Of a DNA stretch of 64,000 nt, positions 55,421-64,000 are shown in pieces; positions within the stretch are counted from its first letter, which is position 1, and every line of letters begins with the position of its first letter. The position numbers and the translations under genes are program-made. This DNA is from Bacteroidota bacterium (GTDB lineage: Bacteria; Bacteroidota; Bacteroidia; Bacteroidales; Lentimicrobiaceae), in contig JAEZDY010000031.1 of assembly GCA_023417935.1 (NCBI GenBank), forward strand, positions 62,001 to 126,000, in the 5' to 3' direction. The notes below the pieces were generated by a model, which did not search any database, was not told where the DNA came from, and saw nothing but the letters and a program-made list of their open reading frames with translations.

Positions 55421-57400
55421 TTACTTTTTTATAGTTTTCAGCGTTACTGTACCGAATTTATCAGTAACAACTATAAAATAGAGACCCGGATTAACTGGTT
55501 GATTAGCGTTGTTTTGTCCATTCCAGTTGATTGTATGGCTGCCTTGAGCAAGAAAGCCTTTATGAAGAATAGCTATCTCCTTGCCTTGCAGGTTGACCAC
55601 CTTAATAGAAACGTCAGATGCATGCTTAAGGTTTAGTAAGATCTGCTGTAAATTCTCGAATGGATTTGGGGCAAGGGAAATGGAAGCATTGGTGGTAATC
55701 TCCCTCACAGGAATTGTCCTGTCAACTTTCAGGGTAACCGGTACAACCAATTGGTTTAGGAAATAATCATTAACTGAAATATTTACAGCATAATTTCCTT
55801 CAGCCATACCTGCTGTGTTTATGGTTACATTAACGAATTGTGGTACACCCGGCATTAGAACTCCCTGGGTTATGTTAGTGGAGATCCAGTTTGTGTCAGG
55901 AGGTAGAGATATTATGTAAGAATTGGGTTCAGATGCAGTGGAGGACAATTGCAGGGTAATAGTTTCAGTTGAATCAGGTTTTAGGGCGAGGGTGATGGAT
56001 GCAGGTGCTGATACAACCATTGGAGGGGTTGCTGCCATCATTATTGCGTTCAAAAGATTGAGCCTTCCACCACTAACAGATTTTCCAACTAAAGAGGGTA
56101 TGCTATCAACTGTTGCAATCATGTACCTTTTAAAACGCGAAACAGCAAGTGAGGGGAATTCTTTATATTCGGTAAGTTTTGTAGAATCAGTAGCAGCATA
56201 AAGAAGTGCAATGGCACCTGATACCATTGGTGATGCCATTGATGTTCCTGTTTTTGTGCCGTATAAATTTCCCTGTCTGGTTGAGTAAATATCTGTTCCG
56301 GGTGCACCCAGGTCAATGCTGTTCAAACCCCAGCCAGCCTGTGTATTCAATACGTCTCTATTGGTGGTATTAGTAACTGCAACTATTGATTCATTAGTCA
56401 TAGAGGTAGGAATATCACCCTGAATATCAATATCCCAACCTCTGTTGGCTGTTGATCCAACATTTAAGATGCCTACCATTCCCATTGAATCATACATAGC
56501 ACCCCACAGAGGGTAATTAGCTGGGTTACCTGCATCTATACCAAACGATGAATTTGAAGCAACAATAAAGGCTCCGGCAGCACCATTTGTTTCATTATAA
56601 AGTTTACGCATAGTATACACATAATCGTATGCTGAAACTACTAATACTTCATTAGTGCCTGAACCCGCAATAGGTAATACTTTTGAATTATATGATACAC
56701 CTGATATGCCAATCCCATTGTTTGTTTTGGCTGCAGCTATTCCTGTAACGTGCGTACCATGATCATGACCAACCACATTACCGCTATTTGAATAGGCATT
56801 CCATCCGTGGAAGTCATCTACGTATCCATTGTTATCATCATCTATCTGATTCAAAGGAATTTCGTTCCAGTTTTTTTTGAGATTAAGGTCGCTATGATTT
56901 AAATCAACACCCCCATCTACAACAGCAATTACGATGGTATCACCATGCGCGGTTAACCCGTTAGTTGTGATATCCCATGCCTGAGTTGCCTTGATATCTG
57001 AACCGGCAATACCATTCGACTGACCAGTATTTAAAAGTGCCCAGAGTTGATTGAAAGATGGATCATTAGGGAGTGAACGTTCCTGTACTTTGTGATTAAA
57101 CTGTGCCAGTTCAACGGCAGGATGTGCTTTAATTTGTTGCAGCACTTTTTCAGGTATACTCACTTCCTCATTGAAACGAAAAAGCCAGATGTTAAAAGTA
57201 CGTGTGATCTTATAATCGACCACCACACCTCTTGCCTCAAACTCAGCTTTTAATTCAGGATTTTTTAAGGGATTAAAGTTTTTCTTTAACATTACCAGCA
57301 ATTCGCCTTGTTCCCTTTCAGTAGTGCCAGTTTTATTTTGTGAAAAACCGGTTGCAATAGTGATTAAAAGCAACACCACCAATGAAGTAAGTATTTTCAT
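55421..57400 (-). CDS. Subtilisin-like S8 serine peptidase, T9SS cargo
   Basis: A secreted endopeptidase of 659 residues. Signal peptide to about residue 20. An inhibitor-type prodomain (about 30-108) precedes the catalytic domain with Asp162 (AVVDGGVDLNHSD), His214 (GHDHGTHVTG), oxyanion Asn283 (ASNSSFG) and Ser387 (GTSMASPMVSG). Two beta-rich segments follow, then a T9SS type A domain (LAPNPFENLQ to TLKTIKK). First gene of a two-gene unit with the PPAD-like gene; a terminator separates it from the gingipain gene upstream. Confidence 0.93.
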   Translation of the reverse strand: MKILTSLVVLLLITIATGFSQNKTGTTEREQGELLVMLKKNFNPLKNPELKAEFEARGVVVDYKITRTFNIWLFRFNEEVSIPEKVLQQIKAHPAVELAQFNHKVQERSLPNDPSFNQLWALLNTGQSNGIAGSDIKATQAWDITTNGLTAHGDTIVIAVVDGGVDLNHSDLNLKKNWNEIPLNQIDDDNNGYVDDFHGWNAYSNSGNVVGHDHGTHVTGIAAAKTNNGIGISGVSYNSKVLPIAGSGTNEVLVVSAYDYVYTMRKLYNETNGAAGAFIVASNSSFGIDAGNPANYPLWGAMYDSMGMVGILNVGSTANRGWDIDIQGDIPTSMTNESIVAVTNTTNRDVLNTQAGWGLNSIDLGAPGTDIYSTRQGNLYGTKTGTSMASPMVSGAIALLYAATDSTKLTEYKEFPSLAVSRFKRYMIATVDSIPSLVGKSVSGGRLNLLNAIMMAATPPMVVSAPASITLALKPDSTETITLQLSSTASEPNSYIISLPPDTNWISTNITQGVLMPGVPQFVNVTINTAGMAEGNYAVNISVNDYFLNQLVVPVTLKVDRTIPVREITTNASISLAPNPFENLQQILLNLKHASDVSIKVVNLQGKEIAILHKGFLAQGSHTINWNGQNNANQPVNPGLYFIVVTDKFGTVTLKTIKK

Positions 57401-57555
57401 GTTCTGATTTATGTATTAGGCCATCACAATAACACATAAGTTTAACTATCTGTTCACTATATGATGGTATCGTAAAGCCCTGATTGCTATAAAATTGATT
57501 GCTGTGAATAAGGATGTGAAAATACTAATAATTAAAATATGATGGGTGAGGTTAC

Positions 57556-57596
57556 AAAAAAAAGCCTGCGGCCATTATTAATAATGTCACAGGCTT
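57556..57596 (-). terminator. Terminator of the gingipain gene
   Basis: Minus strand: AAGCCTG (57590-57596), an inner palindrome CATTATTAATAATG, CAGGCTT (57562-57568) and a T run. It means the gingipain gene is not simply cotranscribed with the subtilisin and deiminase genes. Confidence 0.8.
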
Positions 57597-57616
57597 GGGT
57601 AAGCGGGGGATCGTAA

Positions 57617-60600
57617 TTATATCTTAATAAACCGGCCGGTTGAAACAGTGCCGTTGCTTTCGGTGCGGATTATGTACATACCCTGTTTTAAGTGACTAAC
57701 CTGAACCGCTGTTCCATTCAGATTATCTATATGGAAATTTTCTACCATTAAACCTTCAGTACTGAAGATACTTACAGCCGTAGCTCCATCGCCCGCAGGA
57801 TTGTTAATCTTAACCCATTCGGATGTTGGATTAGGATATACAGTAAGAACATTATCGTTAGGTCTGTTACTGCCAATAACATTAATGCTGAACTGTTTGG
57901 TACTGGTACAACCATGATTGTTTTCTGCAATTAATGTAATGTTGTTGAGGCCTGTTATTAAATTATTGGAGTTTATTTCTAAGGAAGGTTGAATAGAGCC
58001 ATTCACAAACAACTGATACATGATCTCTGATTCTTCATTCTGTTCAATGGTCATTGTTTCATTCAAGTAAAGTACAGTGTCATTAATCATTGTTATTTGA
58101 GGTAAGGAATTCTGTAAAATGGAATATTCATAAATTACAGCATCACAAAAATCATTTGTAGTAACTATCAGGTTTAGATTGATTTTATCCAATATAAGTT
58201 CTTCATCCGATGGATAATATATTGCATCCATTCTTGAAGGATCATCAAAATGACCTGTTCCTCTTGATTCCCATCTTATTGAGGAATAACCCGAAACTTC
58301 TGTTTCAAGTTGGATTGCACTTGCCGGGCATGTTTGCATAGTGGTTGAAGCAACAGTAACCGGTTCGTTGATAGGAAGATAGATGTTATCAAGCCATGCA
58401 GCTGAATGCTTGCCTGTACTATCGTTTAAATCTAAAAACCTCCATTCAAACGAATGAGTACCTGGTTCTACCTGATAAGTCACATTTGTCCAGTCAATTG
58501 TCTCTGACCAGTTATTGATTAAATTACCGTCCAGGTAAAATTCTATACTCGCTCCTGACCTCAAAATATCAAGTTTTAGCTCAAAGGAAATGTAATCGCA
58601 TGTTAAGGTTTCACAATCAAAGAATAGTGAGCTACTTTCCCTTGAAACGGTGCTACCGGAGTGTAGGGAATAGTTACCTTCGAACGCTTCTGAATTATCA
58701 ACGTACCATTCGTGTGTGTTAATCCAGTTACTCCTGGGAAATCCCGACTGCTCAAAGTCTTCATCCGGGCGGTCAATGGTCTTAAATCTGAAAACTTCAC
58801 TTTCAACCTGACCCTTTGCATTTATTGATATTACTTTCCATTCATAGGATGTTAGGTAATCAAGCTTCGGCAGATTTAGTGAGTCAGCTGATTTAACTGT
58901 GTACATCTCCCACAAAGTGGCACCTGTTTCCCTTAAACATACAGTGTATGATTCAGGCACACAACCAGCATTCAGATCCCACATAAGATTCTGGGTAGTT
59001 GAAACTTTCATTGAATTGTTAACGGGAACCGGATTAACTGCCACCGCTGGAAGGTTGGTAATTTCTATTTCACTTATGTAGGGAATGAAGTTACTGCCTG
59101 TAATGGTTAGGGTTAATTTACTTTGATCAGATATTGAAGGCAGGTTTATGGTTGCTGTTTCTGATTCAACTTTCATTGTAGTGATTATGCTTCCTTCGGA
59201 TGAAAGGCAAATGAAAGCATTGGGTTCAACATTAATTACTTCAAAGCTAAACGCATCATTTCCTATCATTATTGAATGTTGAGGTTTGAAGGTTTTTGGC
59301 GCAGATGTGCGTAGTTCAACTGACGGGTCTCCAAAAAGTATCCAGTTATCAGTTACTATATAAGCGCCTTTGCCGTATTTATCATTCATCTTCATACAAC
59401 CACTCAAAGAAATACCACCAAAAGTTGATGAAGAATTATTTGCTTTATTCCCACTCAAAATGAGAGCTATTTCATCCTGTGCTTCCATTGGAGGGTACCA
59501 GCTTTGATTGGCTGATGACATCAGTGTAGCAACAGCTCCAGTAGGTTTACCATTATTCTCTGCTCTAAGAAAAACTTCAGCCAGGCATGTTGTATTAGTA
59601 AAACTACCATTGTTGCATCCTGCTGCCCATATAAATGGATGGGTATCAGAGTTAGTAAGCTTCATGGCATCAATTGTTGAGAAGCCGGTAGTTAGCCAGC
59701 TATTGGCACTGCCGTGGCCTATGTACATAATAGCACCTTGTCCTTCATTAATAGCATCAGCGGCCATTTTAGCTGTGGGATTACCGTTCAGGTCCTTGCC
59801 TCCACGCGATCCGTCAAACAATTCAACTTGCCTGGGATACATCTTTGAACCAAGTAATGTTCCTATATTACGAATATGTTCAAAATCAAGCTCAGTATCA
59901 TCACCAGGGCCTAAGCCACTGCCTATGCCCAGAAAAGTATTGAAAGCAGCATTTGAAGAGGGTTTCTTTTCATAATTAATGGTTCGGTTAACCATTGTTT
60001 GGCATTCTTCAGATGTTTCACATGGGAATCTGCCAACCAGAACCTCAGGATAGTGATCATCACCTGCAATATACCCATACATATTATCACTTACACCTTT
60101 TTCTGCATCATTGGAAGGTACATAAGCTGCATCACCAACTAGTAGCAAGTATGTTAGTCCTTTTGAATAATAGTATTCGCTGATATAATTCCTTATGGCT
60201 GCAGCCCTGTCAATTTCAGTTCCAATTGTTGTAACATCAATCATCTCACAGCTAATACCCTTCTGGTTTTTCCAATTGATAAAGGGCATCATTGCTTCAG
60301 TAAACTTAGGATGAACAATGACCAGCATATTACCTTGTTCTTCAGGAGCATCGTATCTGGCTGATGAATTTTCTGTTGAATTTTCTAATGCATTGCCAGA
60401 CGCATTGCCAGACGCATTACTGAAATTTGAACGGCTAATCGATTCCAGAGTTGTATTGTAACCACCACTGTATCTTATCAGCTCATTTACACCTGGTTCA
60501 TTTACTGCCTTAACTGATAATTTGATGTAGTGGTAAACTCTCAATACCTTGTTACTGGGATTCCATTGTAATGGGAATAGCTGAATTGACTGCCCGCGAA

Positions 60601-61090
60601 TATTACCAAGGATGTAAGGATCATGTGCTTGTACTACTTCGGCAGGGAAGAATGCATTTTGTCCGTATACAGCAGTATCATAATAATAGGTGTTGATATC
60701 CTGACCAAATAAACCGGGGTCACCGTTTGAAGGAGTAATGTTAAAGAAAGGGTGGTCGATATACTCTGATGAATCAATTCTAATTACAGTTTTCCCAGTG
60801 TTAGGTATCATGATGCTGGTACTTAGATGCATGAGATCTGGTTTTCCCCTCTCCATCTCATTTATACCACCTGGTAATATAAGCCTTTCAGCTGTTCCTT
60901 CGGCAGTATTAACCTGAAAAGATTGGAAACTCTCGATACTCATCTCGATTTGAATACCTTCAGTTTGATTGCTTACACTAATCACAGGATTGGTCGAACC
61001 GTTTCCTTTAATATCATATACCTGATACTCCTGGGCAGTTGCCTGCGAGAAGAATAACAGTGAAAGTGCAAAAAGTAAAAGTTGTTTCAT
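57617..61090 (-). CDS. RgpB-like gingipain (C25 cysteine peptidase), T9SS cargo
   Basis: A surface or secreted peptidase of 1157 residues, starting at the ATG at 61090 that begins the signal peptide (MKQLLLFALSLLFFSQATAQ). A prodomain (about 20-245) ends at Arg245-Tyr246 (NSSARYDAPEEQ), the same place as the RgpB Arg-Tyr maturation site. The C25 domain holds catalytic His459 (YIGHGSANSW) and Cys492 (AAGCNNGSF), 33 residues apart as in RgpB. Asp402 (TELDFEH) aligns with RgpB Asp163, which selects Arg. Then an Ig-like/Fn3 domain, a cleaved-adhesin-like jelly roll (about 770-900), Ig-like modules and a T9SS type A domain (VYPNPTSEWV to TGRFIKI). A short Asn/Ser repeat (NASGNASGNA) sits in the linker before the cleavage site. 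Confidence 0.92.
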   Translation of the reverse strand: MKQLLLFALSLLFFSQATAQEYQVYDIKGNGSTNPVISVSNQTEGIQIEMSIESFQSFQVNTAEGTAERLILPGGINEMERGKPDLMHLSTSIMIPNTGKTVIRIDSSEYIDHPFFNITPSNGDPGLFGQDINTYYYDTAVYGQNAFFPAEVVQAHDPYILGNIRGQSIQLFPLQWNPSNKVLRVYHYIKLSVKAVNEPGVNELIRYSGGYNTTLESISRSNFSNASGNASGNALENSTENSSARYDAPEEQGNMLVIVHPKFTEAMMPFINWKNQKGISCEMIDVTTIGTEIDRAAAIRNYISEYYYSKGLTYLLLVGDAAYVPSNDAEKGVSDNMYGYIAGDDHYPEVLVGRFPCETSEECQTMVNRTINYEKKPSSNAAFNTFLGIGSGLGPGDDTELDFEHIRNIGTLLGSKMYPRQVELFDGSRGGKDLNGNPTAKMAADAINEGQGAIMYIGHGSANSWLTTGFSTIDAMKLTNSDTHPFIWAAGCNNGSFTNTTCLAEVFLRAENNGKPTGAVATLMSSANQSWYPPMEAQDEIALILSGNKANNSSSTFGGISLSGCMKMNDKYGKGAYIVTDNWILFGDPSVELRTSAPKTFKPQHSIMIGNDAFSFEVINVEPNAFICLSSEGSIITTMKVESETATINLPSISDQSKLTLTITGSNFIPYISEIEITNLPAVAVNPVPVNNSMKVSTTQNLMWDLNAGCVPESYTVCLRETGATLWEMYTVKSADSLNLPKLDYLTSYEWKVISINAKGQVESEVFRFKTIDRPDEDFEQSGFPRSNWINTHEWYVDNSEAFEGNYSLHSGSTVSRESSSLFFDCETLTCDYISFELKLDILRSGASIEFYLDGNLINNWSETIDWTNVTYQVEPGTHSFEWRFLDLNDSTGKHSAAWLDNIYLPINEPVTVASTTMQTCPASAIQLETEVSGYSSIRWESRGTGHFDDPSRMDAIYYPSDEELILDKINLNLIVTTNDFCDAVIYEYSILQNSLPQITMINDTVLYLNETMTIEQNEESEIMYQLFVNGSIQPSLEINSNNLITGLNNITLIAENNHGCTSTKQFSINVIGSNRPNDNVLTVYPNPTSEWVKINNPAGDGATAVSIFSTEGLMVENFHIDNLNGTAVQVSHLKQGMYIIRTESNGTVSTGRFIKI

Positions 61091-61526
61091 AACCGTTGCT
61101 TTTATAAGCTGAGGCAACGGCACAGGCAAGCAGTATGCCTGTTTTCAATTTAGCAAGAATACTAGTGTTATAGTAAACTATAATACTCAGTAAATCAACG
61201 TTATAAGGTTATGAAGAAATAAGGATTATTTTTTTTGAAAGTATAGTACTCTTTCAAAAACACACACATTTGCGCACATTTGTGCGGGTTGCAGCTTAAA
61301 CCTGCACACTCATCTAGCAGTATGCAGATAACCCAATGCACTCAATCAGCAGAATGCAGATTACCCAATACACTCAAGTAGCAGAATACAGATTACCCAA
61401 TTCACTCATTTGTGCTGGCTGAAAGATTAGACCTGTGCCGCTGATTGCCATGTTGAGAGATTAAAGCTGTGCACCTGATTGCTATGTTGCAGATTAAACC
61501 TGCCCACCTGTATGCTATGTTGCAGA
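61091..61526. other. Gene-free region between gingipain and response regulator
   Basis: No open frame. It holds the possible gingipain promoter (61154-61182) and most of the tandem array described at 61288-61535. Confidence 0.7.
61154..61182 (-). promoter_or_regulatory. Possible gingipain promoter and dyad
   Basis: Minus strand TATTCTTG at 61154-61161 is one base from TAnnTTTG. Just upstream is a 14-base dyad TATAGT-AA-ACTATA (61169-61182). Modest support only. Confidence 0.35.
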
Positions 61527-61535
61527 TTAAACCTG
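61288..61535. repeat. Degenerate 32-33 bp tandem repeat, about eight copies
   Basis: The unit core GCAGATTA-ACCTG/ACCCA recurs at 61300, 61331, 61363, 61395, 61431, 61465, 61498 and 61531. The first half uses CACTCA...AGCAG...ATTACCCAAT units with exact 32-base period (61307, 61339, 61371, 61403). The second half uses ACCTG...CTGATTGCTATGTTGCAGATTAA units of 33-34 bases. There are no spacers, and the last copy runs into the 3' end of the response regulator gene. Confidence 0.85.
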
Positions 61536-62909
61536 CTCGCGAACTACTTTAATATTGTACTTCTTCATGCGCCTAATCAGAGAGTCGCGTGATATACCCA
61601 ACATTTTGGCAGTTAGGATCTGGTTATAACCACACTCATTCAATGCATGAAGTATCAGGTTTTGCTCTTGTTCTTCGAGGTTGAGTGCAACAGGGGCATT
61701 GCCACCGGGTTTGTTTGTACTTAACAACTGGAAGTCGATGGTGCTTAATGTTGAGGTGTTACAGAAAATCATTGCACGTTCAATCATATTTCGGAGTTCC
61801 CTTACATTGCCTGAAAATTCATAACGTGTAAGCGCTTCCACCAATTGGGCATTGATTTTCGGTACCGGTTTTTTTAGGCGCTCGGCAAAGTACGACACAA
61901 AGTACTTTAGCAGTGGCTCAATATCTTCAGGACGTTCTCGTAGAGGTGGTATGTTGATGGTTATAGTGTTAAGGCGGTGGAAGAGGTCAAGCCTAAAGAG
62001 TTTGTTCTTAATTAGATGCTCCACATCGTGATTAGTAGCAGATATAATGCGAAAATCTACCTGAATCTCGTCGGTACCTCCAACACGTTTAATCTTTTTT
62101 TCTTCAATTGCTCTTAGCAATTTGGCCTGCAAAGCAAAAGGCATATCGGCAATTTCATCCAGAAACAGGGTGCCTCCATTGGCAACTTCAAAATACCCGC
62201 GTTTATCTGCAATAGCTCCCGTGAAACTCCCTTTAACGTGACCGAAGAACTCGCTTTCAAGTAAGGAATCAGTAACCGCACTACTGTTTACTGGCACAAA
62301 AGGATTATGTTTTTGGTCACTTGCGTAGTGAATGATGCGGGCAATGATTTCTTTTCCTGTGCCACTTTCCCCGGTAATAAGTACATTGGTGTTATTGTAT
62401 CTCGATGCAGTACTTGCAAGATCAAGTACCTGCTTAATGGCATGGCTTTCTCCAATGAAATTACGGTCGATTAACCGTTCAAGTTCAGAAGATATCAAAG
62501 AATTGCGATTCTCCATTTCTTTGAACTGATGGTACATCCGAAGATATTTTTCTGTTCGCTCAATGGCAAGCTGAATATCGATATGTCGGAAAGGCTTACG
62601 CAGGTAATCAATTGCGCCCTCACGCAATGCTTCAATAACCGTATCAATATCACCGTGGCCTGAAATTATGATAACCTCCATTGAAGGATACAATTTCCTA
62701 ACCTGTTTCAGGATATCAATCCCGCTCATGCCGGGCAGTCGAACATCTAGTATCAACAGATCATAAGGCCTTCTGCGCATACTTGCAAATCCATCACCTG
62801 GGGTAGCAGCCGTATATACTTCGAAATTTCTTAGTTGCAGATATTCCTGCAATTCCTGTGCGAAGTCTGTTTCATCATCAAGTATTAATACCGACAGTTT
62901 CTTGCTCAT
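61527..62909 (-). CDS. Sigma-54-dependent response regulator (NtrC family)
   Basis: A protein of 460 residues with three parts: a receiver domain with phosphoacceptor Asp55 (DLLILDVRLPG), an AAA+ domain with Walker A GESGTGKE (180-187), the sigma-54 contact loop GSFTGA (227-232, with Ser in place of Ala) and Walker B LFLDEI (248-253), and a Fis-type helix-turn-helix (NLILHALNECGYNQILTAKMLGISRDSLIRRMKKY). It should activate sigma-54 promoters with the RpoN encoded at 30036-31499. The partner kinase gene lies 183 bases upstream. Confidence 0.95.
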   Translation of the reverse strand: MSKKLSVLILDDETDFAQELQEYLQLRNFEVYTAATPGDGFASMRRRPYDLLILDVRLPGMSGIDILKQVRKLYPSMEVIIISGHGDIDTVIEALREGAIDYLRKPFRHIDIQLAIERTEKYLRMYHQFKEMENRNSLISSELERLIDRNFIGESHAIKQVLDLASTASRYNNTNVLITGESGTGKEIIARIIHYASDQKHNPFVPVNSSAVTDSLLESEFFGHVKGSFTGAIADKRGYFEVANGGTLFLDEIADMPFALQAKLLRAIEEKKIKRVGGTDEIQVDFRIISATNHDVEHLIKNKLFRLDLFHRLNTITINIPPLRERPEDIEPLLKYFVSYFAERLKKPVPKINAQLVEALTRYEFSGNVRELRNMIERAMIFCNTSTLSTIDFQLLSTNKPGGNAPVALNLEEQEQNLILHALNECGYNQILTAKMLGISRDSLIRRMKKYNIKVVREQV

Positions 62910-63092
62910 TAAATCTATACTAATGGGGTTAGTTTACTTCAAATCAGCTATGAATTGTGACAATGATTCTACTTTTAATCCTCTTGTATTCAGTTCCTTA
63001 ATAGAGTCATGTCATTTCTTTACTAAAGTACCAATATTTCCGTAAGATTCTAATAACTTCCTGAGTTGTTCTTCAATATTAAGCTAGTACTT

Positions 63093-64000
63093 CTAACTTA
63101 TTTTAAGTTCCTTTAATGCAACAGGTATTTCTATTCTCACTGTTGTGCCTTCATTAGGGACACTGCTGAATGACAGAGTGCCGTTATGTTCTGCAATTAT
63201 CTTTTGTGAAATGGCCAGACCTAAACCGGTTCCTTTGCCGGGTGCCTTGCCTGTAACAAAAGGCTTGGTTATGGTCTTCAATTGTGAAGGAGTCATTCCC
63301 ATGCCATTGTCTGATACAGTTAGAATTAATCGCTCTTTTTCTATCAAAGCTTTTATTGATAATTTTGGTTGATATGCGGTTCCAACAGGTGTTTTCTTCT
63401 CTTCCATTGTATCACGTGCATTAGAGAGGATGTTAAGCAACACCTGTTCAATCTTGTATGTGTTGCCATGCACGGAAGCGTTGGCAGTGTTGGGATCGAT
63501 ATTCTTCTCTATTTCAATGCCGTGGTTTCTTAGCTGCTCTGTGAAAAGTGATAGCGCATTTTCAATAGGTTCAGTAACAGCGAATGATGAAAGGATAACA
63601 TCATCATTTCCCCGTGCGAAATTACGAACGTGGTCAATGATATTCCGCATCCGGTGGATACTATCAAATATCTTGTGCGATTTTTCTTTTACATAGTTAG
63701 CATCAGCCTTATTAGTAGATAATGCTTCAAAAAGATTGTCAATTCCAAAGGATATGGTGTTGAGTGGTTGGTTAATCTCATGCGCTATACCTGTTGCCAT
63801 TTCGCCAATTGCAACCATACGCTCAGTTTGAATAATATGTTTCTCCAGTTCTCGCTCATTAGTGACATTTGTACAGAATATAAGGTATTGCTTGCCTGGA
63901 AGCTTAACACTCTGTGCCTTCACAAGCATATTGGTGTCACCGGTATTCACAATGAACTCAGCAATGGAGAACTTACCATTCAGTAAGTTTAAATTAGCGG
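63093..64000 (-). CDS. Sensor histidine kinase, C-terminal part (cut by window edge)
   Basis: The frame is open through the right edge, so the N-terminus lies outside. The visible 302 residues have a PAS-like end (KLPGKQYLIFCTNVTNERELEK), a HisKA domain with the phosphoacceptor His in GIAHEINQPLNTISFG, and an HATPase domain with NILSNARDTM, VSDNGMGM and GKGTGLGLAISQKI. The HEINQPLN form is typical of NtrB-like and related kinases paired with sigma-54 regulators, matching the next gene. 62910-63092 holds no gene. Confidence 0.93.
   Translation of the reverse strand, partial: ANLNLLNGKFSIAEFIVNTGDTNMLVKAQSVKLPGKQYLIFCTNVTNERELEKHIIQTERMVAIGEMATGIAHEINQPLNTISFGIDNLFEALSTNKADANYVKEKSHKIFDSIHRMRNIIDHVRNFARGNDDVILSSFAVTEPIENALSLFTEQLRNHGIEIEKNIDPNTANASVHGNTYKIEQVLLNILSNARDTMEEKKTPVGTAYQPKLSIKALIEKERLILTVSDNGMGMTPSQLKTITKPFVTGKAPGKGTGLGLAISQKIIAEHNGTLSFSSVPNEGTTVRIEIPVALKELKIS

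Noticed and set aside
61288..61535. CRISPR array
   Set aside because: Repeats are contiguous and degenerate with no unique spacers, and no cas gene is present; it is a tandem array.

Overview
The window is chromosomal DNA of a member of the Bacteroidota, most likely a Bacteroidales-like lineage. It is AT-rich. Many genes have the Bacteroidota sigma-A -7 element TAnnTTTG just upstream. It encodes type IX secretion (T9SS) cargo with type A C-terminal sorting domains, the T9SS protein PorZ, a TonB/CarboxypepD_reg-type outer-membrane receptor, UbiE/MenG, and a fused DAHP synthase-chorismate mutase. I saw no tRNA, rRNA, IS element, prophage or CRISPR array.

Layout. 1-4200: start of a sensor kinase (edge), a divergent intergenic region with a terminator and a possible small transcript, pgi, a cytidylate-kinase-like protein, a lipoprotein and menG. 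4277-6325: an unassigned secreted zinc peptidase. 6421-13285 (minus strand): a tight six-gene unit encoding, in transcription order, a PqqD/RRE-like protein, an ATP-grasp ligase, a fold-III PLP decarboxylase-like enzyme, a urea-transporter/M23 fusion, a TPR plus beta-barrel protein and a secreted TPR protein. I cannot assign it to a known pathway. 13507-21438: a P-loop kinase, then minus-strand queG-arcA-M16 peptidase, ruvB and crcB. 21438-28397: a sensor kinase, two universal stress proteins, a SPOR protein, hflX and aroA-CM. 28549-35455: asnS, rpoN, a third Usp protein, yraN, an LD-carboxypeptidase and rubrerythrin. 35538-41411: an ECF sigma factor divergent from porZ, then recO and lysS. 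41408-51422: an outer-membrane receptor, an orphan protein, a SulP transporter behind phased repeats, an M3 peptidase, an EcsC protein and an MFS transporter. 51549-52892: an Omp85-like barrel. 52974-61090: three T9SS cargo enzymes. 61288-64000: a 32-33 bp tandem array, then a sigma-54 response regulator and its kinase (edge).

Two regions stand out. The first is 52974-61090: an RgpB-like gingipain, a subtilisin and a PPAD-like peptidylarginine deiminase lie side by side, all with T9SS sorting domains. The gingipain keeps the Arg-selecting Asp and an Arg-Tyr maturation site at the RgpB position. The deiminase keeps the catalytic set and the Arg pair that in Porphyromonas gingivalis PPAD binds the C-terminal carboxylate of its substrate. 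This suggests a cut-after-Arg-then-citrullinate module, with porZ elsewhere in the window supplying part of the export machinery. The second is the PqqD/ATP-grasp/PLP/urea-transporter-M23/barrel operon, which looks like an undescribed system that modifies a small molecule or peptide and handles it at the envelope.
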